A DNA stretch of 64,000 nt from positions 1,178,001 to 1,242,000 of the forward strand of contig NZ_CP076060.1 in the NCBI RefSeq assembly GCF_018729255.1, read 5' to 3'. Source of the stretch: Cupriavidus sp. EM10 (GTDB lineage: Bacteria > Pseudomonadota > Gammaproteobacteria > Burkholderiales > Burkholderiaceae). The notes beneath the pieces are model-generated. The model saw only the letters and a list, made by a program, of their open reading frames with translations, did not search any database and was not told the origin of the DNA. Both the position numbers and the translations under genes were made by a program. Of this stretch, positions 38,120 to 47,112 are shown one piece after another; the first letter of the stretch is position 1, and the number at the start of each line of letters is the position of its first letter.

Positions 38120-38950
38120 CTAGCCGCGCACAAACGCCAGCAGGTCGGCGTTGATCGTGTCGGCGTTGGTGGTAGGCATGCCGTGGGGGAAGCCGGGGTA
38201 GGTCTTCAGCGTGCCGTTCTTCAGCAGCTTTGCCGACAGCGGCGCCGAATCCGCATACGGGACGATCTGGTCGTCGTCGCCATGCATCACCAGCACCGGG
38301 ATCGTGGCCGCCTTCAGGTCCTCGGTGAAATCGGTCTGCGAGAACGCCACGATGCCGTCGTAGTGCGCCTTGGCGCTGCCCATCATGCCCTGGCGCCACC
38401 AGTTCCGGATGGTCCCTTCCGACGCTTTCGCGTTGGGGCGGTTGTAGCCGTAGAAGGGCCCGGTAGGGATGTCGAGGTAGAACTGCGCCCGATTGGCCGC
38501 CAGCTGGGACTGGAAGCCGTCAAAGACCTCCTTGGGGAGTCCGCCCGGATTGCTTTCCGTCTTGACCATCAGCGGCGGCACGGCGCTGATCAGCACGGCT
38601 TTGGCAACACGGTCCTCGCCGTGGCGAGCCACGTAGTGGATGACCTCGCCGCCGCCGGTGGAGTGCCCGACGTGGACGGCCTTCTGCACGCCGAGGTGTT
38701 GCACCACGGCCGCCACGTCATCGGCATAGTGGTCCATGTCGTGGCCGTCCCAGACCTGGCTGGACCGCCCATGGCCGCGCCGGTCGTGCGCCACCACCCG
38801 GTAGCCCTGCGCCAGGAAGAACAGCATCTGGGCGTCCCAGTCGTCGGCGCTCAGCGGCCAGCCGTGATGAAAGAAGATCACTTGCGCGTCGCGCGGCCCC
38901 CAGTCCTTGTAGAAGATATCCACGCCGTCCTTCGTTGTGACGTATCCCAT
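38120..38950 (-). CDS. Alpha/beta hydrolase, non-heme chloroperoxidase-like
   Basis: A 276-residue alpha/beta hydrolase. The nucleophile is Ser97 in GHSTGGGE, with acid and histidine in [11 protein letters not shown] and GFPHGM. The oxyanion-hole motif [12 protein letters not shown] is present. Length and sequence match bacterial cofactor-free chloroperoxidases/esterases, which hydrolyse esters or make peracids with H2O2. The start MGYVTTKDG has AGGAG in front. It is monocistronic. Confidence 0.92.
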   Translation of the reverse strand: MGYVTTKDGVDIFYKDWGPRDAQVIFFHHGWPLSADDWDAQMLFFLAQGYRVVAHDRRGHGRSSQVWDGHDMDHYADDVAAVVQHLGVQKAVHVGHSTGGGEVIHYVARHGEDRVAKAVLISAVPPLMVKTESNPGGLPKEVFDGFQSQLAANRAQFYLDIPTGPFYGYNRPNAKASEGTIRNWWRQGMMGSAKAHYDGIVAFSQTDFTEDLKAATIPVLVMHGDDDQIVPYADSAPLSAKLLKNGTLKTYPGFPHGMPTTNADTINADLLAFVRG

Positions 38951-39184
38951 GCTCGCTTCTCCTGTGTGGTGCATCGATTTGAAGGCAACCATTCACGATG
39001 CCGGCGGCTGGCGCTGGCACGCCATTGCCGGGCTGGGCCCGTGGCGCGGTTTCCTGGTGTACCGTGCGCGGGCCAGCAACCACTGTAGGACTGAAGCCCA
39101 CGTCAAGGTCAGTCTTTTTCAGCTGATGGGAATTGGGGGCAGCAAAGCAGGCCAGGCGCGGCCGCACTGCAGGCACGTCCGGGC

Positions 39185-39904
39185 TTACGCGGTACCGCTT
39201 CCCGACTTCGCCGATTTGCCCCGAGTCTTGCGCGGCGCCGCTGCACGCGGCGCTTCGCGGTCGGGTACCAGCGAGATCGCGTGCATGCCTTCAAGCCATG
39301 CCAGCGCGTCGACATACGACAGGAACTGCTCCAGATAGCCCGGCGACACCCCGCGCATCAGCGACAGCGAGCGATGCACCAGCTGGTTCGTGTTCAGCGG
39401 CCCGGCATTCTCGGGCACGCCGGCCTGCGATTCGCGCAGCTGGCGGTCGACGCTGACGCGCGCCCATGTATCGCGGAAGTAGTCGGCCAGCGCCGGCTCG
39501 GCAAGACGGGCGCGGTGCGCGGTGGCTGCAGCGGGCGTGTGCCGGGCATTGGAGGTTTGGGATGCCTGGGGTGTGGCAGGCGCGTCAGAGGCGGCGGCAA
39601 TCGCGTGCATGCCTCGGCCAAGGCGCGCCGTCAGGGCGGCAAGATCGCCGGGGGTGCCCGGGCGTGGCGGCGCGGTGTCTGGCGGCGGCAAGGTGCCCGC
39701 AGCGCGCGTCAGTCCCTCGCCATAATCGGCCACCAGCGCTGCCAGCCGTTGCTCCAGCCACCGCCGTGTTTCACCTTCGTAGCCGGACGCGCGTCGGGCC
39801 AGCGCCTCGATCAAGCGGAAGCGGACCGGATCAACGCGGTCGGCGCCGTTGTCGCGCCAGCCGTCGAGCAGGGCGCGGGGATCGCGCGTGTCGTCGCTAT
39901 GCAT
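39185..39904 (-). CDS. DUF2894-family protein, last gene of the MotA/MotB-like operon
   Basis: A 239-residue soluble protein. The conserved N-terminal part is DPRALLDGWRDNGADRVDPV, then FRLIEALARRASGYEGETRRWLEQRLAAL. A Pro/Ala/Ser-rich linker follows (about 80-125), and then a conserved C-terminal block LADYFRDTWARVSVDRQLRE and LVHRSLSLMRGVSPGYLEQF. The end is basic (PRKTRGKSAKSGSG). It overlaps the OmpA-like gene by 8 bp. The family is known only as a partner of this operon in Burkholderiales. Function unknown; a cytoplasmic adaptor of the motor is possible. Confidence 0.82.
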   Translation of the reverse strand: MHSDDTRDPRALLDGWRDNGADRVDPVRFRLIEALARRASGYEGETRRWLEQRLAALVADYGEGLTRAAGTLPPPDTAPPRPGTPGDLAALTARLGRGMHAIAAASDAPATPQASQTSNARHTPAAATAHRARLAEPALADYFRDTWARVSVDRQLRESQAGVPENAGPLNTNQLVHRSLSLMRGVSPGYLEQFLSYVDALAWLEGMHAISLVPDREAPRAAAPRKTRGKSAKSGSGTA

Positions 39905-40556
39905 CGGGTTTGGCTGCGCCGCTCGTGCCTCCGGCCGGGATGCGCGGCACGGGCGCGATTTCCACGCGCCGGTTCCTGGCCCGGCTTTCTTCGGTGGCAT
40001 TCGGGGCAACCGGCTGCTGCGAGCCGAAGGCGGCCGAAAAGACCGAGGCCGGTGGCACGCCTGCATCGATCAGCGCGCGGGTCACGGTCAGCGCGCGTTG
40101 GGCCGACAGTTCCAGGTTGTCGGCAAACCGCCGGTTACCTTCGCGCACCTGCTGGTCGTCGGTAAAGCCACTCACCATCAGGATCTCGTCGCGCGCGCCC
40201 AGGTAGGCCGACAGCGGCCCCGCCAGGCTTTTGAGCAGGGTGCGGCCTTCCGGCTGCAGCTGGTCGGAATTCAGGGCGAACAGCACGTTGCCGCTGATGC
40301 CGATACGGCCATCCTTGAGCGTGACGCGGCCGGCTGCCAGCGGTCCGGCCAGCGCCTGTTCCAGCGTCTGGCGCCGCTTCAGTTCCGCCTGCCGCTGCCT
40401 GACCTCGTTCTCCAGCCGGGCCGACAGCTCCATCTGTACGCCGATTACACCCAGCAGCACCAGCACGAAGGCACCGAGCATCACCGACATCAGGTCGCCG
40501 AACACCGCCCAGGCCGGGACGGTTGGCTCCACGCCGGCGTCGATATCGTCCGTCAT
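39897..40556 (-). CDS. MotB-like OmpA-family protein (motor stator B subunit-like)
   Basis: A 219-residue inner-membrane protein with one N-terminal span (16-40). The helix carries WAVFGDLMSVMLGAFVLVLL; Asp21 falls where MotB/ExbD/ZorB have the proton-binding aspartate. A short linker (ELSARLENEVRQRQAELKRR) is followed by an OmpA-like peptidoglycan-binding domain with SGFTDDQQV, NLELSAQRALTVTRAL and the ending SRARNRRVEI. It overlaps the channel gene by 4 bp (ATGA) and the DUF2894 gene by 8 bp. It is expected to anchor an ion-driven channel complex to the cell wall. Confidence 0.88.
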   Translation of the reverse strand: MTDDIDAGVEPTVPAWAVFGDLMSVMLGAFVLVLLGVIGVQMELSARLENEVRQRQAELKRRQTLEQALAGPLAAGRVTLKDGRIGISGNVLFALNSDQLQPEGRTLLKSLAGPLSAYLGARDEILMVSGFTDDQQVREGNRRFADNLELSAQRALTVTRALIDAGVPPASVFSAAFGSQQPVAPNATEESRARNRRVEIAPVPRIPAGGTSGAAKPDA

Positions 40557-42700
40557 GCCGCCTCGGCGCCAGGCTGTTGCGCGGAGAACTGCTGCAGGTT
40601 CTCCAGGATCTGCTTCTGCGACAGCATGCTGAGGTCGACCACCTCGCGCGCCTGCGCCACGTAGTAGGCCAGCTGCTCGTCGCTGCGTGTCATGGACTTG
40701 TCGAGGGCGGCCTCGATGCGAGCCAGATGCTCGGCCAGCTTGTCATTCGATGCGCCGAACTGCTGCACCGCCACGCCGAACGCCTCGCCCAGGCTTGCCA
40801 CCTCGACGGCACTGCCGGTGATCTGCGCGGCGATGCCGTCCAGCTTGCCGGTTTCCTGCGCCACCTGTTCGGTGAAGCGCGTGCCCACGCGCTGCAGCAG
40901 GTCGGCCGTGGTGGTGACCAGGTCATCCACCGCCGTGCGCTGCTCGGTCGACGCGTGGTTCACGGCGTCCAGCAGCGTGCCCAGCGTCTCCAGCAGGCGG
41001 CCGCGTTCGTCCAGCATCGCGTTGTCGCGCGCCATGCCGTCGGTCAGCTTCTGGCGCAGTTCGGCGATGACGTCGGCGGCGGCCTTGGGCGCCTCGGTCG
41101 CAATCTGCGCCAGTCGGGCCACTTCGGCGATGGTGCCGCTGGCCTGCTGCTGCGTGTGCGTGGCGATGTCGCGGGCGGTCTGGGAAAGGGCGTCGCGGAT
41201 CTCCCGCTGGTGATCGGCGGATTGCGCGCTGGCCTGTTGCCACGCGTCGCGCATGGTCGCGGCCATGGCGGCCAGCGTATCGCGCCAGGCGGTCAGGCGC
41301 TGTTCGTCGCGCTCGGCCAGTGCCGACTGGCGTGCCGTTTCCTGCGCGGCCAATTGCGATTGCAGGCCGGCGTGCGACTGGCTGACCGTATCGGCGATGC
41401 CGGCGGCGTGCTGAGCGAAGGCGGCCGAGGCGTCGGCCATGGCCTGCTGACTGGCACTGGCGATCGAGGCACCGGTTTGCTCCAGGCGCGACAGCGCGGC
41501 ATCCCAGGTGCGGGCCGCGCCGGCAGTGGCCGTATCGAGGCGGGTGCCGATATCGTCGACCAGCGACGCAGAGCGCTGCGCGAAGGTTTCGCCGAAGCCG
41601 TCCAGCGATGCGCGCAGGTCCGACGTCATCGCCGCGTTCGCCTGCTGGTGCTCGGCAAGGGCCCGGCGCCAGGTATCGGTCACGACGGTCGTGGAGGCAT
41701 CGAAGCGGGCGGACAGGCCGTCCAGATGCTGCTGGACGCTCTGCGTGACGGTGTCGCGCACGGTTGCCGCTTCGTGGGCGAGGCCGGCCATGGTGGTGTC
41801 CACGGCGGGTTGGATCGCCGCGCTGGCGGCGCGGGCGCTGTCGGCAATGCCTTCCTTCAGCGATTGCCCGACGGTCTCTGCCAGCCGCGCGTAGGCCGCA
41901 TCGGTGCGCGCGTGGAAGGCGTCCTGGTTCGCCGACAGGCGCTCGCCGAGGGCCTCGTTCTGGCGGGCCATGGCCGCGGTCATGGTGTCCAGCCGATCCA
42001 CCAGCGCCGGCATCAGATCGGCCTGCCGCTGCAGCAGCGCCAGCACCGTTTCCTGCTGGTGATGGCGCGAATGCACGCGCAACGTGGTGGCGATCCGCTC
42101 GTCGAGCAGCTGCGCCGCCTGCACCCGTTCGCGTCGCACCAGCGTCGACAGCAGGCCCAGCATGGCGGAGGTGGCCACGCCTGCCACCGACGTGCCGAAC
42201 GCGAAGCCCAGGCCCTTGACCGGTGCCGCCAGCGAGGCGCGGATGGCCTGCAGGTCGGCGGCGCTTTCCAGCGCCACGCCGGTGGTGCGCAGCGTGCCGA
42301 CCATGCCCAGGAATGTGCCGAGCATGCCCAGCAGCACCAGCAGGCCCACCAGGTATGGCGTCATCGCCGGGCCGGGCAGGGCCACGCGCTCGCCCTCCAC
42401 GCGCAGGCGCACGGTGTTGCGCAGGGTGGGGTGCAGGCGGTCCAGCCACGCGGCCAGGCTGGACGGCGGCGCGTCAAGGCTGGCAAGCGCAGTGGTCAGC
42501 GTGGGCGTGGCCTGGCGGTAGCGATGCAGTTCGATGGCGCCGCCCACGTAGAAGCCGCCAATGATCAGCGTGACGATCAACGCCAGCGGATTCGTACCCG
42601 CGTAGCCGGCGGCGACCCAGCCGACAACGGCCAGGCCCGCCAGGAATGCCGCGAGAAAGGCCGCGAGCGGTGCGGCGATGGGTGTCAATTGTCTCTTCAT
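40553..42700 (-). CDS. DUF802 protein: MotA/ExbB-like channel with a ~500-residue helical tail
   Basis: A 715-residue protein. There are four membrane spans at about 9-33, 36-58, 114-138 and 163-187. The last two carry the MotA/TolQ/ExbB channel signature (GLLVLLGMLGTFLGMVGTL and GLGFAFGTSVAGVATSAMLG). Residues 190-700 are almost all helix-forming with Ala/Gln/Thr heptad-like repeats (SAIQPAVDTTMAGLAHEAAT, ADLLQRVGTRFTEQVAQETG), suggesting a long cytoplasmic coiled-coil tail. This layout matches ZorA of Zorya systems. It lies 6 bp after the DUF3348 gene and overlaps the MotB-like gene. It is expected to form a pentamer around two B subunits (family knowledge). Confidence 0.87.
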   Translation of the reverse strand: MKRQLTPIAAPLAAFLAAFLAGLAVVGWVAAGYAGTNPLALIVTLIIGGFYVGGAIELHRYRQATPTLTTALASLDAPPSSLAAWLDRLHPTLRNTVRLRVEGERVALPGPAMTPYLVGLLVLLGMLGTFLGMVGTLRTTGVALESAADLQAIRASLAAPVKGLGFAFGTSVAGVATSAMLGLLSTLVRRERVQAAQLLDERIATTLRVHSRHHQQETVLALLQRQADLMPALVDRLDTMTAAMARQNEALGERLSANQDAFHARTDAAYARLAETVGQSLKEGIADSARAASAAIQPAVDTTMAGLAHEAATVRDTVTQSVQQHLDGLSARFDASTTVVTDTWRRALAEHQQANAAMTSDLRASLDGFGETFAQRSASLVDDIGTRLDTATAGAARTWDAALSRLEQTGASIASASQQAMADASAAFAQHAAGIADTVSQSHAGLQSQLAAQETARQSALAERDEQRLTAWRDTLAAMAATMRDAWQQASAQSADHQREIRDALSQTARDIATHTQQQASGTIAEVARLAQIATEAPKAAADVIAELRQKLTDGMARDNAMLDERGRLLETLGTLLDAVNHASTEQRTAVDDLVTTTADLLQRVGTRFTEQVAQETGKLDGIAAQITGSAVEVASLGEAFGVAVQQFGASNDKLAEHLARIEAALDKSMTRSDEQLAYYVAQAREVVDLSMLSQKQILENLQQFSAQQPGAEAA

Positions 42701-42706
42701 GTCGAT

Positions 42707-43390
42707 TCAGCTTTCGCGCAGGGCCGCGAGCAGCGCTTCCACCGGCTGGAATCTGATTTCCAGCTCTGCCAGCAGCACGCTCTGCATGTCCCTGCGAAAT
42801 TCGTTGAGCCACGCGCCCTCGGCGCCGCGCAGCCGTGTGAAATAGGGTTCCAGCAATCCCGGCACGGCCGCCAGCACGGCCTGCTCGCGCCGGCCCAGCA
42901 CCTGCTCCATGACGGTATCCAGCATGGCCAGCCGGGCCGCCTGCGCGTTGCGTGCAGCCAGCGCCGTACGCAGCCGCGCCCGCAGGCCGGCAATCTCGTG
43001 CTCCATCTGCTGCTGCAGCGCCACGTAGCGCTGGCGATGGACGGCGAAGTCGGCCTCGGCCGGATCTGGCGCGCTGGTGCGCGCGGGCATGCGGCGGCGG
43101 TTGTCGGCCGACGTGGCCTGTCCCATGATGGCGGCCGTCAGCATCGCGCGCACATGGCTGGCGGCGGCGTCGCCGATCTCCCGGCCGCGGGCCGGTGCGC
43201 CAGGCGCCACTTCGGGCGGCACGCCGTTCAGCGCGGCGGACAGCGCGATGGCGTCGGTCCAGCCAAGCCACCGGCTCATCACGGCGGACAGCGACGGCGC
43301 GGCACCCGAGGCACTGGCGTCAGTGAGCCGGGCCAGCAGGCGTAGCAGTTTCGGGCCGCTGAGACCCGTGCGCTGTGGCACTTGCATCAT
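42707..43390 (-). CDS. DUF3348-family protein, first gene of the MotA/MotB-like operon
   Basis: A 227-residue soluble protein starting MMQVPQRTGLSGPKLLRLLA. The helical N-terminal half has LTDASASGAAPSLSAVMSRW and LGWTDAIALSAAL. The C-terminal part includes LGRREQAVLAAVPGLLEPYF and WLNEFRRDMQSVLLAELEIR, ending LLAALRES. The family occurs with DUF802 and DUF2894. Ending with an acidic helical domain and having no membrane span, it is likely a cytoplasmic partner of the channel tail. No upstream promoter sequence stands out; the ribosome site is weak. Confidence 0.82.
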   Translation of the reverse strand: MMQVPQRTGLSGPKLLRLLARLTDASASGAAPSLSAVMSRWLGWTDAIALSAALNGVPPEVAPGAPARGREIGDAAASHVRAMLTAAIMGQATSADNRRRMPARTSAPDPAEADFAVHRQRYVALQQQMEHEIAGLRARLRTALAARNAQAARLAMLDTVMEQVLGRREQAVLAAVPGLLEPYFTRLRGAEGAWLNEFRRDMQSVLLAELEIRFQPVEALLAALRES

Positions 43391-43476
43391 GTCGGCTGGA
43401 TGAAAAAACGGGGAGTTTACACGGTCGGGGCCGTGTGGAGACGTCAAACGGGAACGATGTCGAGGATGAGCCGGCC

Positions 43477-44205
43477 TCAGTCGTGCACGAAGTTGCCCGT
43501 TCCGTAGATTTTGTCGCACCACGCCGGGCTGGCGCCGAGCAGCCTGGACAGCCTGGTGGCGGCCACCAGTTGCACGCGCGCGATCTCGGTGCGATCGGCG
43601 GCCTCCAGGCGCGAGGCCGGGCCGGACAACGTCAGCGACGCCATGAACTTGTCGCCGGCGCCGAACAGCGGCGTGGCGAAGGCGGCGGTGTAGATGTCGC
43701 GCACACCGGACGTGAACCACGGCAGCGGTTCGTCGCGCCGGGCCGATTCTTCCTGCTTGCCCCAGAACTTGAGCACCGACCCGATGGCGGTGTCGTCCAG
43801 CGGCAGGATGGTGCCCGGCAGGCGCGTTTCGCGCAGGCCTTCGCTGGGCTCGGCGCGATACAGGCACATGCGCTGATCGTCGCCGTGCAGCACGTAGTAC
43901 GACGCGCTTTCGCGGGTGGCCAGCGCCAGTTCCTGCAGCACGGGTTCGATCAGCGTCCCCAGCTGGAACGACTGTTCGTAGAGCTTGCCCAGGTACAGCA
44001 CGCGCGGCCCCAACGCATAGCGGCCGTCGGCGGTGCGCACCACGTAGCTCATCCGCTCCAGCGAATTCAGCAGCCGGAACACCGTGGTCTTGTGCATGCC
44101 GGACGTGCTGGACAACTGCGCGAGCGACTGTATTTCCGCGCCCAGCCGGAAGCAGTCCAGCAAACCAAGCGCCTTCTCGACGGCGGCTACTCCGTGGTTA
44201 CTCAT
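43477..44205 (-). CDS. IclR-family transcriptional regulator
   Basis: A 242-residue regulator with an N-terminal winged HTH (GVAAVEKALGLLDCFRLGAE, LSSTSGMHKTTVFRLLNSLE) and an IclR effector domain with LALATRESASYYVLHGDDQR, then the CLYRAEPSEGLRE region and DTAIGSVLKFWG. The start MSNHGV has GGGGA at proper spacing; MSMSNHG six bases earlier is possible but too close to that site. It is divergent from the Bug/aldolase operon, which it very likely controls through the two TTGTAC palindromes between them. Confidence 0.92.
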   Translation of the reverse strand: MSNHGVAAVEKALGLLDCFRLGAEIQSLAQLSSTSGMHKTTVFRLLNSLERMSYVVRTADGRYALGPRVLYLGKLYEQSFQLGTLIEPVLQELALATRESASYYVLHGDDQRMCLYRAEPSEGLRETRLPGTILPLDDTAIGSVLKFWGKQEESARRDEPLPWFTSGVRDIYTAAFATPLFGAGDKFMASLTLSGPASRLEAADRTEIARVQLVAATRLSRLLGASPAWCDKIYGTGNFVHD

Positions 44206-44236
44206 GCTCATCCCCGCTACGTAATCGCAACCGGGA

Positions 44237-44251
44237 TTGTACTGTGTACAA
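44237..44251. promoter_or_regulatory. IclR-type operator 1
   Basis: TTGTAC-TGT-GTACAA is a perfect 15-bp inverted repeat, 32 bp upstream of the regulator start codon, suited to autoregulation. It has the same half-sites as operator 2, about 100 bp away. Confidence 0.75.
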
Positions 44252-44335
44252 CGGCGTTTTGTAGCGTACACGGGTAAACGCCGAGTGGAAGTCGGACTTT
44301 AACGAACTATAGTGGTCTCACATTAATGAAACGAT

Positions 44336-44352
44336 GTTGTACACGGTACAAC
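44336..44352. promoter_or_regulatory. IclR-type operator 2
   Basis: GTTGTAC-ACG-GTACAAC is a perfect 17-bp inverted repeat, 21 bp before the start codon of the Bug gene. It shares TTGTAC-N3-GTACAA with operator 1. The position overlaps the expected transcription start, fitting repression. Confidence 0.78.
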
Positions 44353-44373
44353 GAAACAAGACGGAGACAACCA

Positions 44374-45345
44374 ATGCGTCAAGTCCGATCCCTTGCCCTG
44401 GCGGTATTTGCGATGTCCGCCATGTCGGCAATGCCTGCCCACGCCGCCTGGCCCGACGACCGTCCCATCGAGGTCTACGTCGGCTTTGCGGCCGGGGGCG
44501 GCACGGATCTGCTGGCGCGTGCCATGGCGCCGTACCTGCAGAAGCACCTTGGCGGAAAGGCCCGCATCGTGGTGGTGAACAAGCCGGGCGCTTCGGGCGA
44601 AATCGCGTACTCGGCGCTGTCGCGGGCGGCGGCGGACGGCTACACCATCGGCATCGTGTCGACGCCGTCGCTGCTGACCATCCCGATCCAGCGCAAGCCC
44701 AAGTACGACCCGGCCAGCATCGTGCCGCTGGCGCGCGTGATCGACGATCCGGCCATGTTCGTGGTGGCCGGCGACAGCAAGCTCGCGTCGCTGCAGGATC
44801 TGGTCAGGCAGCTCAAGGGCAACCCCGAAGGCGTGTCGATGGGCAGCAATGGCATCGGCACCAACGGCCACATGGCCGCGCTGGCGCTGCAGCAGGCCAC
44901 CGGCGCCAGGGTCAACCACATTCCTTTTGCGGGCACGTCGCAGACCAAGACCAGCCTGCTGGGCCACCACATCGACGTGATGGCCATGAGCACCACCGAA
45001 TTCACCGAGGCCGATCGCGCCTCGAAGGATGTGAAGGTGCTGGCGCAGCTGGGCAACGAGCGCCGCCCGGGGCTGGTGGCTGACGTGCCGACGGCGCGCG
45101 AGCAGAAGCTCGACATCACCATTTCGTCCGAGCGCGGCTTCGCCGCGCCGCGCGGTCTGCCGCCGGAGATCGCCAAACGGCTGCAGGACGCCATCGAGGC
45201 CACGACGAAAGATCCCGAATTCCTGGCCCGCGCCGTCAACGAGGCGCGCGGCATCTCGTATCTGTCAGGCGCCGCGTGGACCCAGCACATGGCCACGCAG
45301 CGCGGCAAGTTCGAAAGCCTGTGGAAGATCGCTTCCACGAAGTAA
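44374..45345 (+). CDS. Bug-family tripartite tricarboxylate receptor (TctC-like), first gene of catabolic operon
   Basis: A 323-residue periplasmic receptor with signal peptide MRQVRSLALAVFAMSAMSAM, then PAHA. It carries the Bug blocks IEVYVGFAAGGGTDLLAR, VNKPGASGEIAYSALSRAAA and HIPFAGTSQTKTSLLGHHID. GGAG precedes the ATG. The next gene begins 33 bp after it ends. It probably brings in the carboxylate that the operon degrades. Confidence 0.92.
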   Translation: MRQVRSLALAVFAMSAMSAMPAHAAWPDDRPIEVYVGFAAGGGTDLLARAMAPYLQKHLGGKARIVVVNKPGASGEIAYSALSRAAADGYTIGIVSTPSLLTIPIQRKPKYDPASIVPLARVIDDPAMFVVAGDSKLASLQDLVRQLKGNPEGVSMGSNGIGTNGHMAALALQQATGARVNHIPFAGTSQTKTSLLGHHIDVMAMSTTEFTEADRASKDVKVLAQLGNERRPGLVADVPTAREQKLDITISSERGFAAPRGLPPEIAKRLQDAIEATTKDPEFLARAVNEARGISYLSGAAWTQHMATQRGKFESLWKIASTK

Positions 45346-45378
45346 CCCCTTGTTCGTCCGTCATACCTGGAGTCGTAC

Positions 45379-46077
45379 ATGAGCACCCAAGCCAAAGCAT
45401 CCCCCGCGATCCGTCGCGATGTTGAGCGCGTCTCGCCCGAACTGGTGGCGCGTGCGTCGAAGTTCCAGGCCGCCATCCTGGCCGATGTGGTGGGCCGCCG
45501 GGGCACGCTGAATGCCCGCGTGCAGGGCCTGTCGCCCGCCATGAAGGTGTGCGGCCCGGCGCTGACCGTCGAAGTGCGTCCCGGCGACAACCTGATGTTC
45601 CATGTGGCGCTGGCCATCGCCGAGCCGGGCGACGTCATCATCGTCGACGGCAAGGGCGACCAGACCGCCGCGCTGTGCGGCGAGATCATGGCCACGCAGG
45701 CGCAGGCCTCGGGCGTCGCCGGCTTCGTGATCGATGCCGCCGTGCGCGATTCGCACGAGCTGGGGCAGGGCGCGTTCCCGGTGTTCTCGGCCGGCACCAA
45801 CCCGTGCGGCCCCACCAAGGCCATCGGCGGGCTGGTGAACTGGCCGGCGTCGGTGGCGGGCGTGGCCGTCAATCCGGGCGACCTGATCGTGGGCGATGCC
45901 GACGGCGTGGTGGTCATCCCGCGCGAGGACGTGCCGGTCATCCTGGAGCTGGCGCAAAAGAAGGTGGATGCCGAGGCCAGGCGCATTGCCGCCATCAAGG
46001 CCGGCGACCTGCGTCCGGGCTGGCTAGACAAGGAACTGCGCGCCGCCGGCGTGCTGGCCGAGGGTGAATCGCTGTGA
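45379..46077 (+). CDS. RraA-family aldolase/decarboxylase-like protein
   Basis: A 232-residue protein of the RraA / HMG-CHA aldolase group, which cleaves 4-hydroxy-4-methyl-2-oxoglutarate or 4-carboxy-4-hydroxy-2-oxoadipate, or decarboxylates oxaloacetate, with a divalent metal. Visible family blocks are AAILADVVGRRGTLNARVQG, VEVRPGDNLMFHVALAIAEP, then the IDAAVRD metal-site region (45733-45753) and VGDADGVVVIPRED. It is flanked by a hydroxyacid dehydrogenase and a Bug receptor, so an aldolase role in a short catabolic path is more likely than the RNase E inhibitor role of E. coli RraA. Confidence 0.87.
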   Translation: MSTQAKASPAIRRDVERVSPELVARASKFQAAILADVVGRRGTLNARVQGLSPAMKVCGPALTVEVRPGDNLMFHVALAIAEPGDVIIVDGKGDQTAALCGEIMATQAQASGVAGFVIDAAVRDSHELGQGAFPVFSAGTNPCGPTKAIGGLVNWPASVAGVAVNPGDLIVGDADGVVVIPREDVPVILELAQKKVDAEARRIAAIKAGDLRPGWLDKELRAAGVLAEGESL

Positions 46078-47018
46078 GCAACGTGAAGAAACCGGCGTTG
46101 CTGGTCACGGGCAACGACCTGGCGCCGCAGGCGCTTGAACTGCTGCAGGACTTCGAGGTGTGCTTCGCCGGCAAGCAATGCAGCGAGGAAACCGTGCTGG
46201 CACTGGCCAAGGAGAAGGACCCGGTTGCCATCATCGTGCGCTACGGCAAGGTCGGCGCGTCGATCATGGACGCCGCGCCGTCGCTGAAGGTGATCTCCAA
46301 GCACGGCAGCGGTATCGACGTGATCGACCAGAACGCTGCCGCCGAGCGTGGCATCGCCGTGAAGGCGGCGGTCGGCGCCAATGCGGCGGCAGTGGCCGAG
46401 CATGCGTGGGCGCTGATCCTGGCCTGCGCCAAGGCCGTGCCGCACCTGAACGACCGCATGCGTGCCGGGCATTGGGACAAGTCGATCCACAAGACCATCG
46501 AGCTGAACGGCCGCACGCTGGGCATCGTGGGGCTGGGCGAGATCGGCCGCCGCGCCGCCGTGACCGGCGTGGCGCTGGGCATGCGCGTGATCGCGTTCGA
46601 TCCCTATGCGAAGACGGTGCCGACGGGCGTGACGCTGGTGGACAACCTGCCGGATCTCTATCGACAGGCCGATGTGGTGTCGCTGCATTGCCCGCTGACG
46701 GACGACAACCGCGGCATGCTGAACCGCGAGACGCTGGCGCTGTTCAAGGACGGCGCGATTTTGGTCAACACGGCGCGCGGCGGGCTGATCGACGAACCGG
46801 CGCTGGCGGCGGCGCTGGCCAGCGGCAAGCTGTATGCGGCCGGGCTGGACAGCTTTGCGGTGGAGCCGATGACGTTGCCGCACCCGTTCCAGCAGATTCC
46901 GAACCTGATCCTGTCGCCGCATATCGGCGGCGTCAGCGACGCGGCCTACGTGAACATGGGTGTGGGCGCGGCCAGGAACGTGCTGGCCGTGCTGCAGCAC
47001 GCCGCCACGGCGGCTTGA
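46074..47018 (+). CDS. D-isomer-specific 2-hydroxyacid dehydrogenase
   Basis: A 314-residue NAD-dependent dehydrogenase related to SerA. The NAD fold is TLGIVGLGEIGRRAAVTGVA. The catalytic Arg lies in LVNTARGGLIDEPAL, Glu in DSFAVEP, and His in LSPHIGG. The GTG start overlaps the aldolase stop by 4 bp (GTGA). It oxidises a 2-hydroxy acid or reduces a 2-oxo acid; in this operon it probably links the lactonase product to the aldolase substrate (inference). Confidence 0.92.
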   Translation: MSNVKKPALLVTGNDLAPQALELLQDFEVCFAGKQCSEETVLALAKEKDPVAIIVRYGKVGASIMDAAPSLKVISKHGSGIDVIDQNAAAERGIAVKAAVGANAAAVAEHAWALILACAKAVPHLNDRMRAGHWDKSIHKTIELNGRTLGIVGLGEIGRRAAVTGVALGMRVIAFDPYAKTVPTGVTLVDNLPDLYRQADVVSLHCPLTDDNRGMLNRETLALFKDGAILVNTARGGLIDEPALAAALASGKLYAAGLDSFAVEPMTLPHPFQQIPNLILSPHIGGVSDAAYVNMGVGAARNVLAVLQHAATAA

Positions 47019-47112
47019 CAGTACAGGCGAGCCCCCCGGGCTTCGCCAGATAGAAACAGGCGTCACGATGGGACTGGCCTCGGGCCGGACCCGTCGCAGG
47101 CGCCAGGAGACA

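Noticed and set aside
40523..43345. A 940-codon open frame on the plus strand opposite the motor operon
   Set aside because: It mirrors the antisense of the DUF802/OmpA/DUF3348 genes; composition is Arg/His/Gly-rich with no domains. High GC keeps such frames open.
39185..43390. Calling the motor operon a true Zorya system
   Set aside because: ZorC, ZorD or ZorE homologues are not present next to it; only the ZorAB-like architecture is supported.
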